A stretch of DNA of 64,000 bases from Siphonodentalium dalli. Its lineage: Eukaryota; Mollusca; Scaphopoda; Gadilida; Siphonodentaliidae. The stretch's first letter is position 1. Every line of letters begins with the position of its first letter. The DNA is taken from positions 93,209,319 through 93,273,318 of the forward strand of contig CP136066.1 in the NCBI GenBank assembly GCA_032622095.1, in the 5' to 3' direction. Below, piece after piece: positions 10,485-19,624 of the stretch. The notes beneath the pieces were generated by a model. The model ran no database searches. It was not told the DNA's origin and was given only the letters and a program-made list of their open reading frames with translations. Position numbers and translations under genes: made by a program.

Positions 10485-10640
10485 TGACGACTTTTGATCC
10501 AAATAACGAGTTTTGTTGTAAACTCGTCAGATTTTAATGCAACTAACGAGTTTGGTTGAAAAATCGCCAGCTTTTGATGTAAAAAAAACAGGCAACGAGT
10601 TTTGAAGTAAAAAAAACGCCAGCTTTTTATGTAAACTTAC
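10485..10640. repeat. Tandem array of AACGAGTTTTG / CGCCAGCTTTTGATG units
   Basis: Units of about 30-35 bp alternate 'AACGAGTTTTGTTGTAAA' with CGCCAGCTTTTGATGTAAA. The inverted counterpart at 16265-16500 also lies beside a zinc-finger fragment, so array and zinc fingers were duplicated together. Confidence 0.7.
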
Positions 10641-11085
10641 AGTGGCTAGTCGATTTTGGACACCTTTGACGTGTGTCCGAAGGAAATCAGTAATATCTGG
10701 AGACGGACCATGCACAAGAGGACACACACCGGGGAGAGCCCATACTAATGTGGCGTGTACCAGAAGGAAATCAGCCATATCTGGAGTCTATAACAATGCA
10801 TAAGAGGACTAACACCCATACCGGCGATCGCCCATACTATTGTGTGTGGAATCGTATATATGGTGTGTGTACAGCATATAAGAATTTTCGTGATTCCGAA
10901 AACTTGGCAACAGACATGATAATACACACCGGGGATCGCCCATACGATTGTGACGTGGTTATGAATCAGCCATAGCGCAAGTCTATCGAAACACAGTGAC
11001 TCCACGCCGGCAATCGACCATACGAGTGTGATGTGTGTCGGAAGGCGTTTAATCAGTCCGGAAAACCTGGCAGATCCATCATTTG
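10640..11085 (+). pseudogene. Decayed C2H2 zinc-finger array
   Basis: Several C2H2 fingers are visible only through their conserved linkers: RTHTGESPY, HTHTGDRPYYC, IIHTGDRPYDCDV and ending NRPYECDVCRKAFNQSG. Stops and frameshifts break them, and several cysteines or histidines are missing. Such proteins are DNA-binding transcription factors, but this copy cannot make one. Similar fragments on the minus strand at 12150-12435 and 16125-16265 share the KEFSHIW-like finger, so all come from one source array. Confidence 0.75.
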
Positions 11086-11089
11086 ATAA

Positions 11090-12100
11090 TCCAATTCATG
11101 ACCCGATAGTAGCCGAACAATGATTATTAACACTTCGTGTGCGTTCTTAGTACATTGACGCAATGTTTCTGTGCGATGAGTTCGCATAACGGCCCAATAG
11201 CTCTTTTATGTGACGTATGTGTCGGCTCGTTAACGGTTTAATAACCCGACCTTATATCATTAGGTAGACGTCACATGATTGGCGATAATAATAGTAATAC
11301 CATGAACTTTTCGAGCATTTGTGGTTCATTAGTGACCCACTAGAAATGGCTAACGGAACTAGAGACTTCGTCTCGGGCCGCATATAACCTCTTGTGTCGT
11401 TAACCATTTTCTGTTGGACCATTTATACAGCTCATTGCCATGCAAGATCATGTTGTTGTTATATTATTAAATCAGTATATGGATGGTGTACCTGTTTGGT
11501 GTTCATCTCCAACGCACATATTTAAAACGACTTCGTATCGTGTGCCACCCTTACGCATGCGAGTTTAATTCATTTGTATTGAAAATCCTGCAATACGTAT
11601 GGGAGGTATCTAACACGCGATTATCAAGAATAAATTCGTTTTGCACCAATATAAATCAACTTCGAAAAACAAAGTGCAAATTTTGGCGCCTCAGATAAGA
11701 TAACTGTAGATGGGCACTTCATGCGTTATTCTCATCGACGATGTACGTGTGACATATGTAGGTTGTGTCATATTTTCACATGTACACTGTAATCTTTTGT
11801 CAGGGTCTTATTGCGTTTACAATAAACCTAATATGTGATTAACTTTGGGGCCAAGAACCACCATGCATGCAATGTAACCACCAACCACACACCTGAGAAA
11901 TTGTGTAGATTTATCCCTATTCCTTGAACTTATCTCCTGATCATACAGAAACATTCTCATTTGACCAAGCCACTTTACGAGATCATCTATTATATGTTAC
12001 CTGAGAATTTAAATATCAAACAGCTTGTTACAGAAACCTAAAGTTTTTATCGTAATGGAATCCACTATATACGTGTGACTTGTGTAGATTATGGCACATT
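11090..12100. other. No gene recognised
   Basis: Intron DNA between zinc-finger fragments. ORFs are short and lack splice support. No repeat copy was found elsewhere in the window. Confidence 0.4.
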
Positions 12101-12149
12101 TGACTATATTATTTAATTATATTCTTTCGTTCAACCGAATGTATCATTG

Positions 12150-12435
12150 AATTGTGACCAGGAACCGCTACGATAACCGTCAAACAAACGCGTGACACGT
12201 GGCACGTTGTATCACATCCGTACGGGCGATCGTCTGTGTGTATTATGTTGTGTGCTGCCAGGTTTTCTGAATCACTAAATATCTTATATGTGGTACACGC
12301 CACACCCGTATGGGCGATCGCCGGTGTTGGTCCTCTTATGCATTGTCACACTCCAGATATGACTGAATTCATTCTGACACACGCGTCACACTCGTATGGT
12401 CGATCACCGGTGTTGGTTCTTGTTGTATATTGCAT
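12150..12435 (-). pseudogene. Decayed C2H2 zinc-finger fragment, inverted copy
   Basis: The minus strand reads TNTGDRPYECDAC, KEFSHIW-like text, TMHKRTNTGDRPYGC, then DSENLAAHNIIHTDDRPYGCD. This is the same finger order as 10640-11085 in opposite orientation. Frameshifts interrupt it. The two copies form an inverted pair about 1.2 kb apart. Confidence 0.7.
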
Positions 12436-12545
12436 GTGCATGCCAAAGTATGCATCTCCCATTCTCGTGTATTACTACTATGCCAATCAGCATACCCGCG
12501 TTCGAACCGCGCTGCATTCTATCTGCGAGCACGTGACTTCTGCAT
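12424..12545. repeat. Direct repeat, second copy at 15910-16030
   Basis: The words GCCAAAGTATGCA, TCGTGTATTACTACTATG and CGCGCTGCATTCTATCTGCG recur at 15910-16030 in the same orientation. Both copies abut a zinc-finger remnant, so this is part of the same duplicated block. Confidence 0.75.
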
Positions 12546-12997
12546 ATTAGAGACCTTTCGCAAAACTGACGTTTACGATTACGGATACGGATAGGGTACC
12601 ACGTCACCAACATTTGTAAGAACGGTTACCATTTCATGGTTTCTAATAAGCTCAAACAATACCGGGAATTTATTTTCTACAATATATCAATTTACTCAGT
12701 TCGAGACTGGTCAATATATCTCATGTAAACCGTTCTACGACCTCGTTGTGCTGTTTAGATTGCCAAACACTGTACTCGTCGTCGTGAATCACGATCTTCC
12801 CGCGAAATAAGATCCCTATGCAAAACGGACAGCAATCGCTGGCTGCAGACGACACAAAGCCTCGCAGTAATCGTCAAGCGAGAAGTACACAATGAAGCCA
12901 GTCGTCAAAAATAATTATGTTTGGTTAGCGAAACAGTCTCAGCATGGAGCACATCGCGTCGACTTTGGTTCGGTTTGATAGGATCAATTCTGGTTAA

Positions 12998-13367
12998 CCC
13001 TTTACCCAACAGAACTGCCCTGTGCCAATGCATTCTCTTATATATGCGAGTCGACCATAGGTCGCCTCGCATATATAAGAGAATGCATTGGCTTAACACA
13101 TTAACAATTATAAAATTGTTAAAGAATGTAAGAAAAAATGGTAAAAAGTGTTAAAAAAGATTTTGTTTAGGCCAATGCATTCTCTTATATATGCGAGGCG
13201 ACCTATGGTCGACTCGCATATATAAGAGAATGCATTGGCACAGGGCATAACTGTAACTATCACAATGTGGTCAAGGAGCCGGTTCCAATGATATCCATAT
13301 TTGTATGGTTCTATTGAGACAGACCGAAGATATTTGGCCGGTTTTGGCCGGTTTATTGGGTAAAGGG
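12998..13367. mobile_element. TTAA MITE family 2, full copy
   Basis: CCCTTTACCCAACAGAACTG opens it and CGGTTTATTGGGTAAAGGG closes it, between TTAA at 12994-12997 and 13368-13371. It carries two perfect ATGCATTCTC hairpins and a sub-terminal block with TCTATTGAGACAGACCGAAG that also occurs in the copies at 31271 and 48995. Confidence 0.88.
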
Positions 13368-13693
13368 TTAAAACACACTCCACAGCTATGCAAGTGAGTT
13401 TGGGGTAATTGGTGGGGGGTATCTATTACCACCAGCAAGAGTTAGCTCTGTGTTGCTAAAAATAATTTCTGCATTGTAATCATGCAGTGTGACAGTATGA
13501 CATATATTTTTAGCAATGTGACGAATCTAGTCAATCTACCACTGTAAAGGCATTCCAACATCGCCTGATAGGATACATCGCTTTCCCGATGATGTTGTGA
13601 TTGGGTGAGACTGATGTAATTATGCTGGTGGTAATAGAAATCCCCCAATTTACCCCAGACTCACTTGCAGAGCTGTGGAGTCTGTGTTTTGAC
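13368..13693. mobile_element. Inverted-repeat element abutting the MITE
   Basis: TTAAAACACACTCCACAGCT with GCAAGTGAGT and GGTGGTAATAG-type text on the left is repeated inverted on the right, ending AGCTGTGGAGTCTGTGTTTT. The arms are about 90 bp with a unique centre. It starts exactly at the right TTAA of the neighbouring MITE, so the two may have inserted one beside or into the other. It has no coding capacity. Confidence 0.65.
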
Positions 13694-13699
13694 CAGAAC

Positions 13700-14220
13700 T
13701 GCACGGGATCAAATCAGAAGTGATGCCCATCATCGAGCACATCAACCGTATGTCGCATTTCGTATATAGGCCTGCATGTGAAGCCGAAATCGCATTCAAA
13801 TCAAATCGCGGACTGCATGCGGGAGGGTCTTGAAATGATGGTGTCGTGGTTGATGTCAGATCCAAATCTCGGAACCCCTCTTCCCCCATCTATCACGTCA
13901 TCCGTGATAACAACGAATTGAATTTCCACCACATATGACCTCGCATGTATACCTGTATTGCCACAATATATCACGAGAATCCCGGGTCGTAGGTTGTGAC
14001 TGGTCGTAATATTGACAATAAACAGATCATGTTTATCACATTGTTGTAAATTAGACGACAAGACTTAGTGAAGTGGGACTGTATACCAAACACGCGCTTT
14101 GAGTTGTAACAGTGTTACGAAATAACGATAGTGCGTCTTCTTCAAAACTCTTACCTACAGGACTTTTTGGCCATACGGATAGACTTACCAATAGCTAGCC
14201 GTATTCTTATCGTAATTGTA
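13700..14220. other. No gene recognised
   Basis: Mixed-composition intron sequence. Frames are open for up to about 85 codons but show no family motif or splice pattern. Confidence 0.4.
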
Positions 14221-14224
14221 AGGA

Positions 14225-14345
14225 TGCGAAAGGTCTCTATTAATACCATGCTACACTCGTTTCTGGGGGATTCGAAATTATAACTCCACGCACTGAACAT
14301 CGTCTTGAGAATACCCACCCCTGTGGTACAATACACAACATGGTG
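14225..14345. repeat. Direct repeat, second copy at 16022-16122
   Basis: ATGCTACACTCGTT, GGGGATTCGAAATTATAACT and ATCGTCTTGAGAATACCCA recur at 16022-16122. In the second place the block follows directly on the copy of 12424-12545. The two blocks are thus separated by 1.7 kb here and joined there. Confidence 0.75.
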
Positions 14346-14349
14346 TCAG

Positions 14350-15120
14350 AATCACAGTAACCCACGATCGACAGAGGTCTCCCGCTTAGGATGGAGAATT
14401 GTCACTCCCGCGGTGCTTAGAAGGAGCAGGGCACGACATGATTATGGCAACGGGACATGTGGGTTCAAACACCAGTTAACTTCGGCTAAATTTCCATCTG
14501 CGAACGGCTTGGCAAAAAATACAGTGCAGGCCAGGAGGGGGGGGGTGAAAAAAAAATTCCGGCACGTATGCCGGGGTGGGTGGGTGGTCAAAGCCACCAA
14601 CAAGCAATTTTTTCCGCAACTAAAAAAAAAAATTCCTGCTTGTTTTTGTAGTGCTTTGGCAATGAGTTGGGCTTCAAAACCACTTTGAATGAGAGAAATA
14701 ACTGGTAAACTGACTGCAGGCAGTTATCGTGTTGTATTTTGTTGCAAATTTTGAAATCCAAGATGGCCGCTGGCAGCCATGTTTTTTTGGCCGAATGACC
14801 TCAAAATGACTCATTCCTATTTACATGTCCATGTTAACATCCATGATAAATAGTATGTACAGAAATTCATATACAGCTGTTTACAGTGAATTTCCCTCCG
14901 CAAATCTCTGTTTTAGTGTTAAAATGGGGTGTGTGTGTGTGTCAAAATATGGTCGGAAAAAACTGCCGAAAACGGAAAAAAAAAATTGGCGGTGGGGGTG
15001 GGTGGGTACAAAAAATGATCGAAAGGGAAAAATTGCCATACGTGCCTGAATATTTTGTTCCACCCCCCCCCCCCCCCCCCCCCCCCACCCACATGCAGAC
15101 AGTACAAAACATTCTATAAA
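14350..15120. other. G- and A-run-rich non-coding stretch with poly(C)
   Basis: GGTGGGTGGGTGG and A-runs alternate, and a run of about 26 C lies at 15061-15086. Text such as GGCACGTATGCCGGGGTGGG recurs inverted at 45150-45200. The words CCAAGATGGCCGC near 14760 belong to a widespread repeat also seen at 36.3 and 38.5 kb. No gene is visible. Confidence 0.5.
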
Positions 15121-15122
15121 AA

Positions 15123-15690
15123 TGCAAAGTGAGTGGCAAGACCCTTTACATGGCTTCCTTAAATTATCGGAATACACCAGTCGATCTGTTGGCAAATTCA
15201 CATCCAACCCGGCTCAATTACTCTACCGACGACGCCTAGCATCGAAATTCCACAGAGCAATAGATCTATGGTGCAAAAAACTCAGCCACCAATCGTAGTT
15301 CGTAAAGAGATACGACATGACAAGCAGATGACTCAAAACGCCTGGTACAATCGGACTGCTAGACCTGCTTATTCCGATCAAGCGGTGAAATTCCAGAAAA
15401 CACCTCGCTCCGTGGCACGTGGCAGGATGCGACTGTGATTGGCAGATATGCAACCCCAATGTCATATACGTTGGAAACATCAGAATGTGCAACCTATATA
15501 GACGTAAAGAAAACATAGCATGGCGTCTAGACATGTATACCGGGACACCGCCAACCCGATGACAGGTGATGACATGACAACAGCAGAACCTATTTATGCC
15601 AGTCCTGATGAATGTGGGCGGAAGTTACAGCGACCTCAAAGGAAGAGAAAAGACCAAAACCTCACAGATATAGAGCAGGGAAGAGTAGGA
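15123..15690 (+). mobile_element. Gypsy-type LTR retrotransposon, decayed integrase C-terminus
   Basis: The plus strand keeps, in shifting frames, the order of motifs at the end of Gypsy-class pol. First comes LNYRNTPVD (the usual YRNTP of the integrase core end), then TARPAYS-type text. Then come WQDATVIGRYATPMSYTLE (the GPY/F-like module, normally W...VIG...PRSY), TYIDVKK, and a basic tail CGRKLQRPQRKRKDQN. At least two frameshifts and several stops break it. Reverse transcriptase, protease and LTRs were not seen. The match is by motif order from memory of the family. Confidence 0.7.
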
Positions 15691-15785
15691 CAATTTTATA
15701 ATCGAGTGACTCGGCTTGATTTAGAGTATAATGCGCTGATTTTTGTAAAATTTTACTTTAGCCTATACGTGTAAATGCAATATCT

Positions 15786-15877
15786 CAGTTTGTTGTGTAG
15801 AAACAGATATAAGATCGGTTAGTTCTTATTAACATAAGAACTAACACATCTTCTATCTGTTTCTACACAACAAACTG
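15786..15877. repeat. Long perfect-stem palindrome after the Gypsy fragment
   Basis: CAGTTTGTTGTGTAGAAACA pairs with TGTTTCTACACAACAAACTG, and inside it GTTAGTTCTTAT pairs with ATAAGAACTAAC. The whole is 92 bp. It begins about 95 bp past the end of the integrase remnant. No target duplication is visible. It may be a small fold-back element. Confidence 0.8.
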
Positions 15878-16124
15878 CGACGCTATGTTTCATTGAAAAA
15901 AGGGAAATGTTTATATTGCATGTGCGTGCCAAAGTATGCAGTTCCCATTCGCGTGTATTATTACTATGTCATTCGGCACACATGCGTTCCCGCGCTGCAT
16001 TCTATCTGCGAGCACGTCAATATCTGCATGCTACACTCGTTCGTGTAGGGGATTCGAAATTATAACTTCATGCACTCAACTTCGTCTTGAGAATACCCAT
16101 CCATGGGGTACAATACACAACTGT

Positions 16125-16265
16125 CCTCGCAAGCATTGTCAGACTCCATATATGGCTGAATTACGTCACACTCCTATGAGCGATCCCCGGTGTGGGTTCT
16201 CGTGTGCTTGGTCATGCAGACTTCAGATATGACTGAATTCCTTCTGACACACGTCCAATGTGTCC
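16125..16265 (-). pseudogene. Third C2H2 zinc-finger fragment
   Basis: The minus strand reads DVCQKEFSHI, then MTKHTRTHTGDRS and ECDV: one finger with its linker and half of the next, broken by a stop. It matches the fingers at 10640-11085. Confidence 0.7.
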
Positions 16266-16500
16266 AAAATCGACTGGTGATTTTACATCAAAAGCTGGCG
16301 TTTCTTTTACTTCAAAACTCGTTGCCTGTTCTTTTTACATTAATAGCTGGTGATTTTACTTCAAAAGTGATTACTTTATTTTACAGCAAATGCTGGCGAT
16401 TTTCCATCAAAACTCGCCAGTTACATCAACACCTGTATATGTTTCATTAAAACTCGTTACTTGCATCAAAAGTCGTCAGTAACATCAACACCCGGTGTAA
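16265..16500. repeat. Tandem array, inverted counterpart of 10485-10640
   Basis: TTACATCAAAAGCTGGCG, TTACTTCAAAACTCGTT and GCATCAAAAGTCGTCAGT alternate in units of about 30-35 bp. The boundary with the zinc-finger fragment mirrors that at 10640. Confidence 0.7.
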
Positions 16501-16589
16501 TAGCACACGTATATACGGGAGATCTGGAAACAATGCAGTGATGTCATGAAGTTTATCTTATGTTAAATATTATTCAAATGCAGTTGAAA

Positions 16590-16805
16590 TAATTAATCAC
16601 TGATTGCGGTTGATATAATCATGGATTACAGTTGATATAATAACGGATTGCAGTTGATATAAAACGGATTGCAGTTATTATAATCACGGATTACAGTTGA
16701 TATAATCACGGATTACAGTTGATATCATCACAGTTGATATAATCACGGATTACAGTTGATATAATCACGGATTTCGGTTGATATAATCACTGATTGCGGT
16801 TGACT
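16590..16805. repeat. 22-bp tandem repeat
   Basis: About nine units of GATATAATCACGGATTACAGTT with small changes (GATTGCGGTT, ATTATAATC). It lies about 520 bp from the sulfotransferase exon at 17322, inside the intron. Confidence 0.85.
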
Positions 16806-17080
16806 TAATTATGTTGTCTTAATTTCCTTCACATATTTTTCCAAGTGTATATTGACCAAATTTCGTATTATGTTATTCGGCAATAATGCTCGGTACAAAT
16901 TTATAAAATGTTCTTCAAAGTTAGTATTTTTGTATTATATTTATTATATCTGAGTGTTGATGAAGTTATAATTTATTCAAGTGGCCATCACTAGGCGTGT
17001 CCCCGATTCCGTTACCAATGATTTAGCATGCATCATGTAGTACATATCTTCATCAGAATTTTGTAAATATAGATTTTTAA

Positions 17081-17312
17081 CCCTTTCTTTGACAAATACT
17101 CATTGACGAGTGGTTCACGTAGAATATGTTCAGATAATAAGTTCAACAAGGTAGTATGTTGAACTTATTATCTGAAAAATTCCCATCAATTAATATAAAT
17201 CTTTCTGCACTAATATTAATTGTTCCGATCTACTTGGCGTCTGCTTACATTTTCTGGACATCCCTCAAAATGAATAATAGACTATTCCAATATAAACTTT
17301 TGTAACTGGTGT
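17081..17312. mobile_element. TTAA MITE family 3 remnant next to a splice donor
   Basis: After TTAA at 17077-17080 it follows the complete family member at 24841. It carries CCCTTTCTT, ACTCATTGACGAGTGG and the perfect hairpin AGATAATAAGTTCAACA / TGTTGAACTTATTATCT, then CTATTCCAATATAAACTTTT. Similarity fades at about 17312, only a few bases from the donor of the sulfotransferase exon (17316-17321). The right TTAA is lost. Confidence 0.65.
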
Positions 17313-17321
17313 GATACTGAC

Positions 17322-17571
17322 CTTAATTCCCCACTAACTAACCGAACATATTGTTCGTGTTTGTAGTATGATTGAGATATATTCTGGAGGGGTTCGAAGG
17401 CATAGAACACCCGGCTATCCTGCTGCAGGATGTCCCCGATGAACGTCGATCCGCTTCGCATGTAGGTGATAATGAGCAACCTCTTCCGCCCGTCGTCTGC
17501 TTGTAAAGGTTCAATGAAGATGTTCCTGCTATCGACGCAATCATCGTCCGGTACAACGTACGTATTGGATC
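17322..17571 (-). CDS. Carbohydrate sulfotransferase, 5'-PSB exon
   Basis: The exon carries the stem and the first PAPS-binding motif, KRLLIITYMRSGSTFIGDIL, with the RSGST loop that contacts the 5'-phosphosulfate. AFEPLQNI follows, as in the CHST family. It starts after the acceptor CTTATTCCATAG|GATCC, completing a Gly codon begun by the membrane-anchor exon. It ends GGGGAATTAAG|GTCAGT, leaving AG for the Arg codon finished at 9555. The 250-bp length fits both phases exactly. An in-frame ATG at 17593 lies in the acceptor region, and I do not take it as the start. Confidence 0.9.
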
Positions 17572-17599
17572 CTATGGAATAAGATAAGACCATATTGAG

Positions 17600-19000
17600 G
17601 TGACGTCATCGTGAGGTGATAATTTTTTCCACCTGCGCAGAAATCTCAATATAGGTCACATGTTTTGGTTTTTTTTAGCAGAAAACTGTTTTAAAATTTA
17701 ATTATCTTAAGCTGTAGTAAATCACAACTATACTGGTCATCATTCTGAAGATCTATATTTGGTGACGACCGGATGAGGGAGAGAGAGTATATATATAGTT
17801 GCATTCTGGACTCTTCGACCTATGACCTCTCGGGCCAAGCTCTCTGCTGCAATTAGCAGTCATTTTTCGCGGATGATTATTTCCAGATCTGGAAAAAATG
17901 TGTCACCACTCTATAGCCGACGTCCGCATAATATAGTCCGATTACGTGTAGTGTTATTTGACGAGTTATTCGATCCAATCAGTATGTATGGCTTGTGTTC
18001 TTTGATCACCAAATATCAGGAAACATGGGCCAACCATCCGATTTTAATGCAATTGATAGCACCTATTTACGGTGTATTTTATGACTTGACAACGGCACAT
18101 CGTGAAATAGTTCGAACCAATCATGTCGTCGTATTAAAGCTGAGTCTGAAACGGTGACGGAATCTGAAACGGTGAGTCGGTGACGGAATCTGACGAGGGT
18201 TGCCGAATGAGTATAGTTGGGCGCGAATCGCCCGAGATGGTCGAAAAGATGGAGTGATCTTCCTCATCCCATCGGATGTAGTCCTTATCTATAAGAGACT
18301 CTGGTGCAAGGGTACAGACCGGATATGCAACTTTAACGCAGAATTAATTCAAATTATGTGTTCAAACAACGTGAACAACTTTCTGGATTAGGGCCTATAC
18401 ATGTTATACATGTATATGTAAAAATGACGAGTTAGAGTTAGACAGTAATTAACCCTTTAACATCATATACGTACTGGTGTGTGCATTGTCTACATCGAAA
18501 TTGAATACAGGCGAAAACATCACATGGTCAGGTGACTTGAAGTATATATAGTCCGCCAGATATGGTTCCTATATACAGTATAGGAGAGTCTATTTTTGGC
18601 TACGGAAATGAACGAGCATTTGAGATACTTGTACTATAGTTACGGGTTCTAGCTTTTCAAAGAATCAATTAGTTTGAAGATGTGACTAACAGACTTTGTT
18701 TAATGAAGATTTCGTTTTTGAAACATTTACCATGGCTATTAATCAATGCTGAAATAAATATGCCATACATGTGGATATACATCAATATGACAACTGCAAA
18801 ATGGACACACAGAGCAATAAAATTAACATAACCGATAACTTGTATACACGGAAATGGAACAAAATGCAGAAAACTGTCGTGTGCAGTAATTGTATTATGA
18901 CAGGAGGGCAAGATGTCTTACTTTACTGTACACAATCACATGATTATATATACTACTACACTCTTAAAACGACAGTTTGTGTAGCCACTTGATCGAGCAC
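17600..19000. other. Intron sequence, no gene recognised
   Basis: Several open frames of 60-110 codons exist on both strands. None has a family motif, strong splice sites or a matching copy elsewhere. Confidence 0.4.
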
Positions 19001-19004
19001 AACA

Positions 19005-19620
19005 TTGTGTGGTGAATTGTGTGGCAAAAGATCACACATCTGTTGTGTGGCGGTGGCGAACAAACTGTGTGGATGGACCAAACAACTTGTTCTTTGTAGG
19101 CACACATTAAATGTGTGCTAAGTTGCGCACAAGATTGTGTGGATGCAGATGAACAGTTTATGTGTGGTAACTGACCTATATAGTTGTGTAGTTGACACAC
19201 ACAAAGATGTTTGGGTCCAGCACATTTATTTGTTCGTTGAATGGACACAAAGATGTTTGGGTCCAGCACATTTATTTGTTCGTTGAATGGACACAAATAT
19301 GTTTGCACTAACAATATGTTCACCGCTACCACACAAGATTGTATTGTTATTGTACACAATGTTGTTGGGCGAAACTACACATATGTGTTAATCACATGCG
19401 TACACATTTGTGTGGTTGATCAAAACAATAGTGTTCACTGCCATTACACTATTTGTATTGTTATTGTACACAATGTTGTTGGGCGAGACAACACATATGT
19501 GTTAATTACATGTGTACAAATTTGTGATGTTGATCCAAACAATAGTGTTCACCGCCATTACACTATTGTATTGTTTTTGTACACAATGCTGTTGGGAAAG
19601 ACAACACATATGTGTTAATT
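19005..19620. repeat. TGTGTGG / ACACATATGTGTTAA tandem repeats
   Basis: Two exact 46-bp units with GATGTTTGGGTCCAGCACAT (about 19203-19295) are followed by about 2.5 units of roughly 115 bp. These carry TTGTTATTGTACACAATGTT, GTTGGGCGA and ACACATATGTGTTAAT. The many ACACA/TGTGT words make it self-complementary. Related ACACATATGTGTG text is at 22490-22640. Confidence 0.75.
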
Positions 19621-19624
19621 AGGC

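Noticed and set aside
15520-15774. 84-codon plus-strand frame with PIYASPDE, like a receptor tail
   Set aside because: Its position after the integrase motifs and its basic tail show it is the end of the Gypsy pol remnant.
17822-18157. 111-codon plus-strand frame
   Set aside because: Open by length, but with no motif, no splice context and no second copy; within the sulfotransferase intron.
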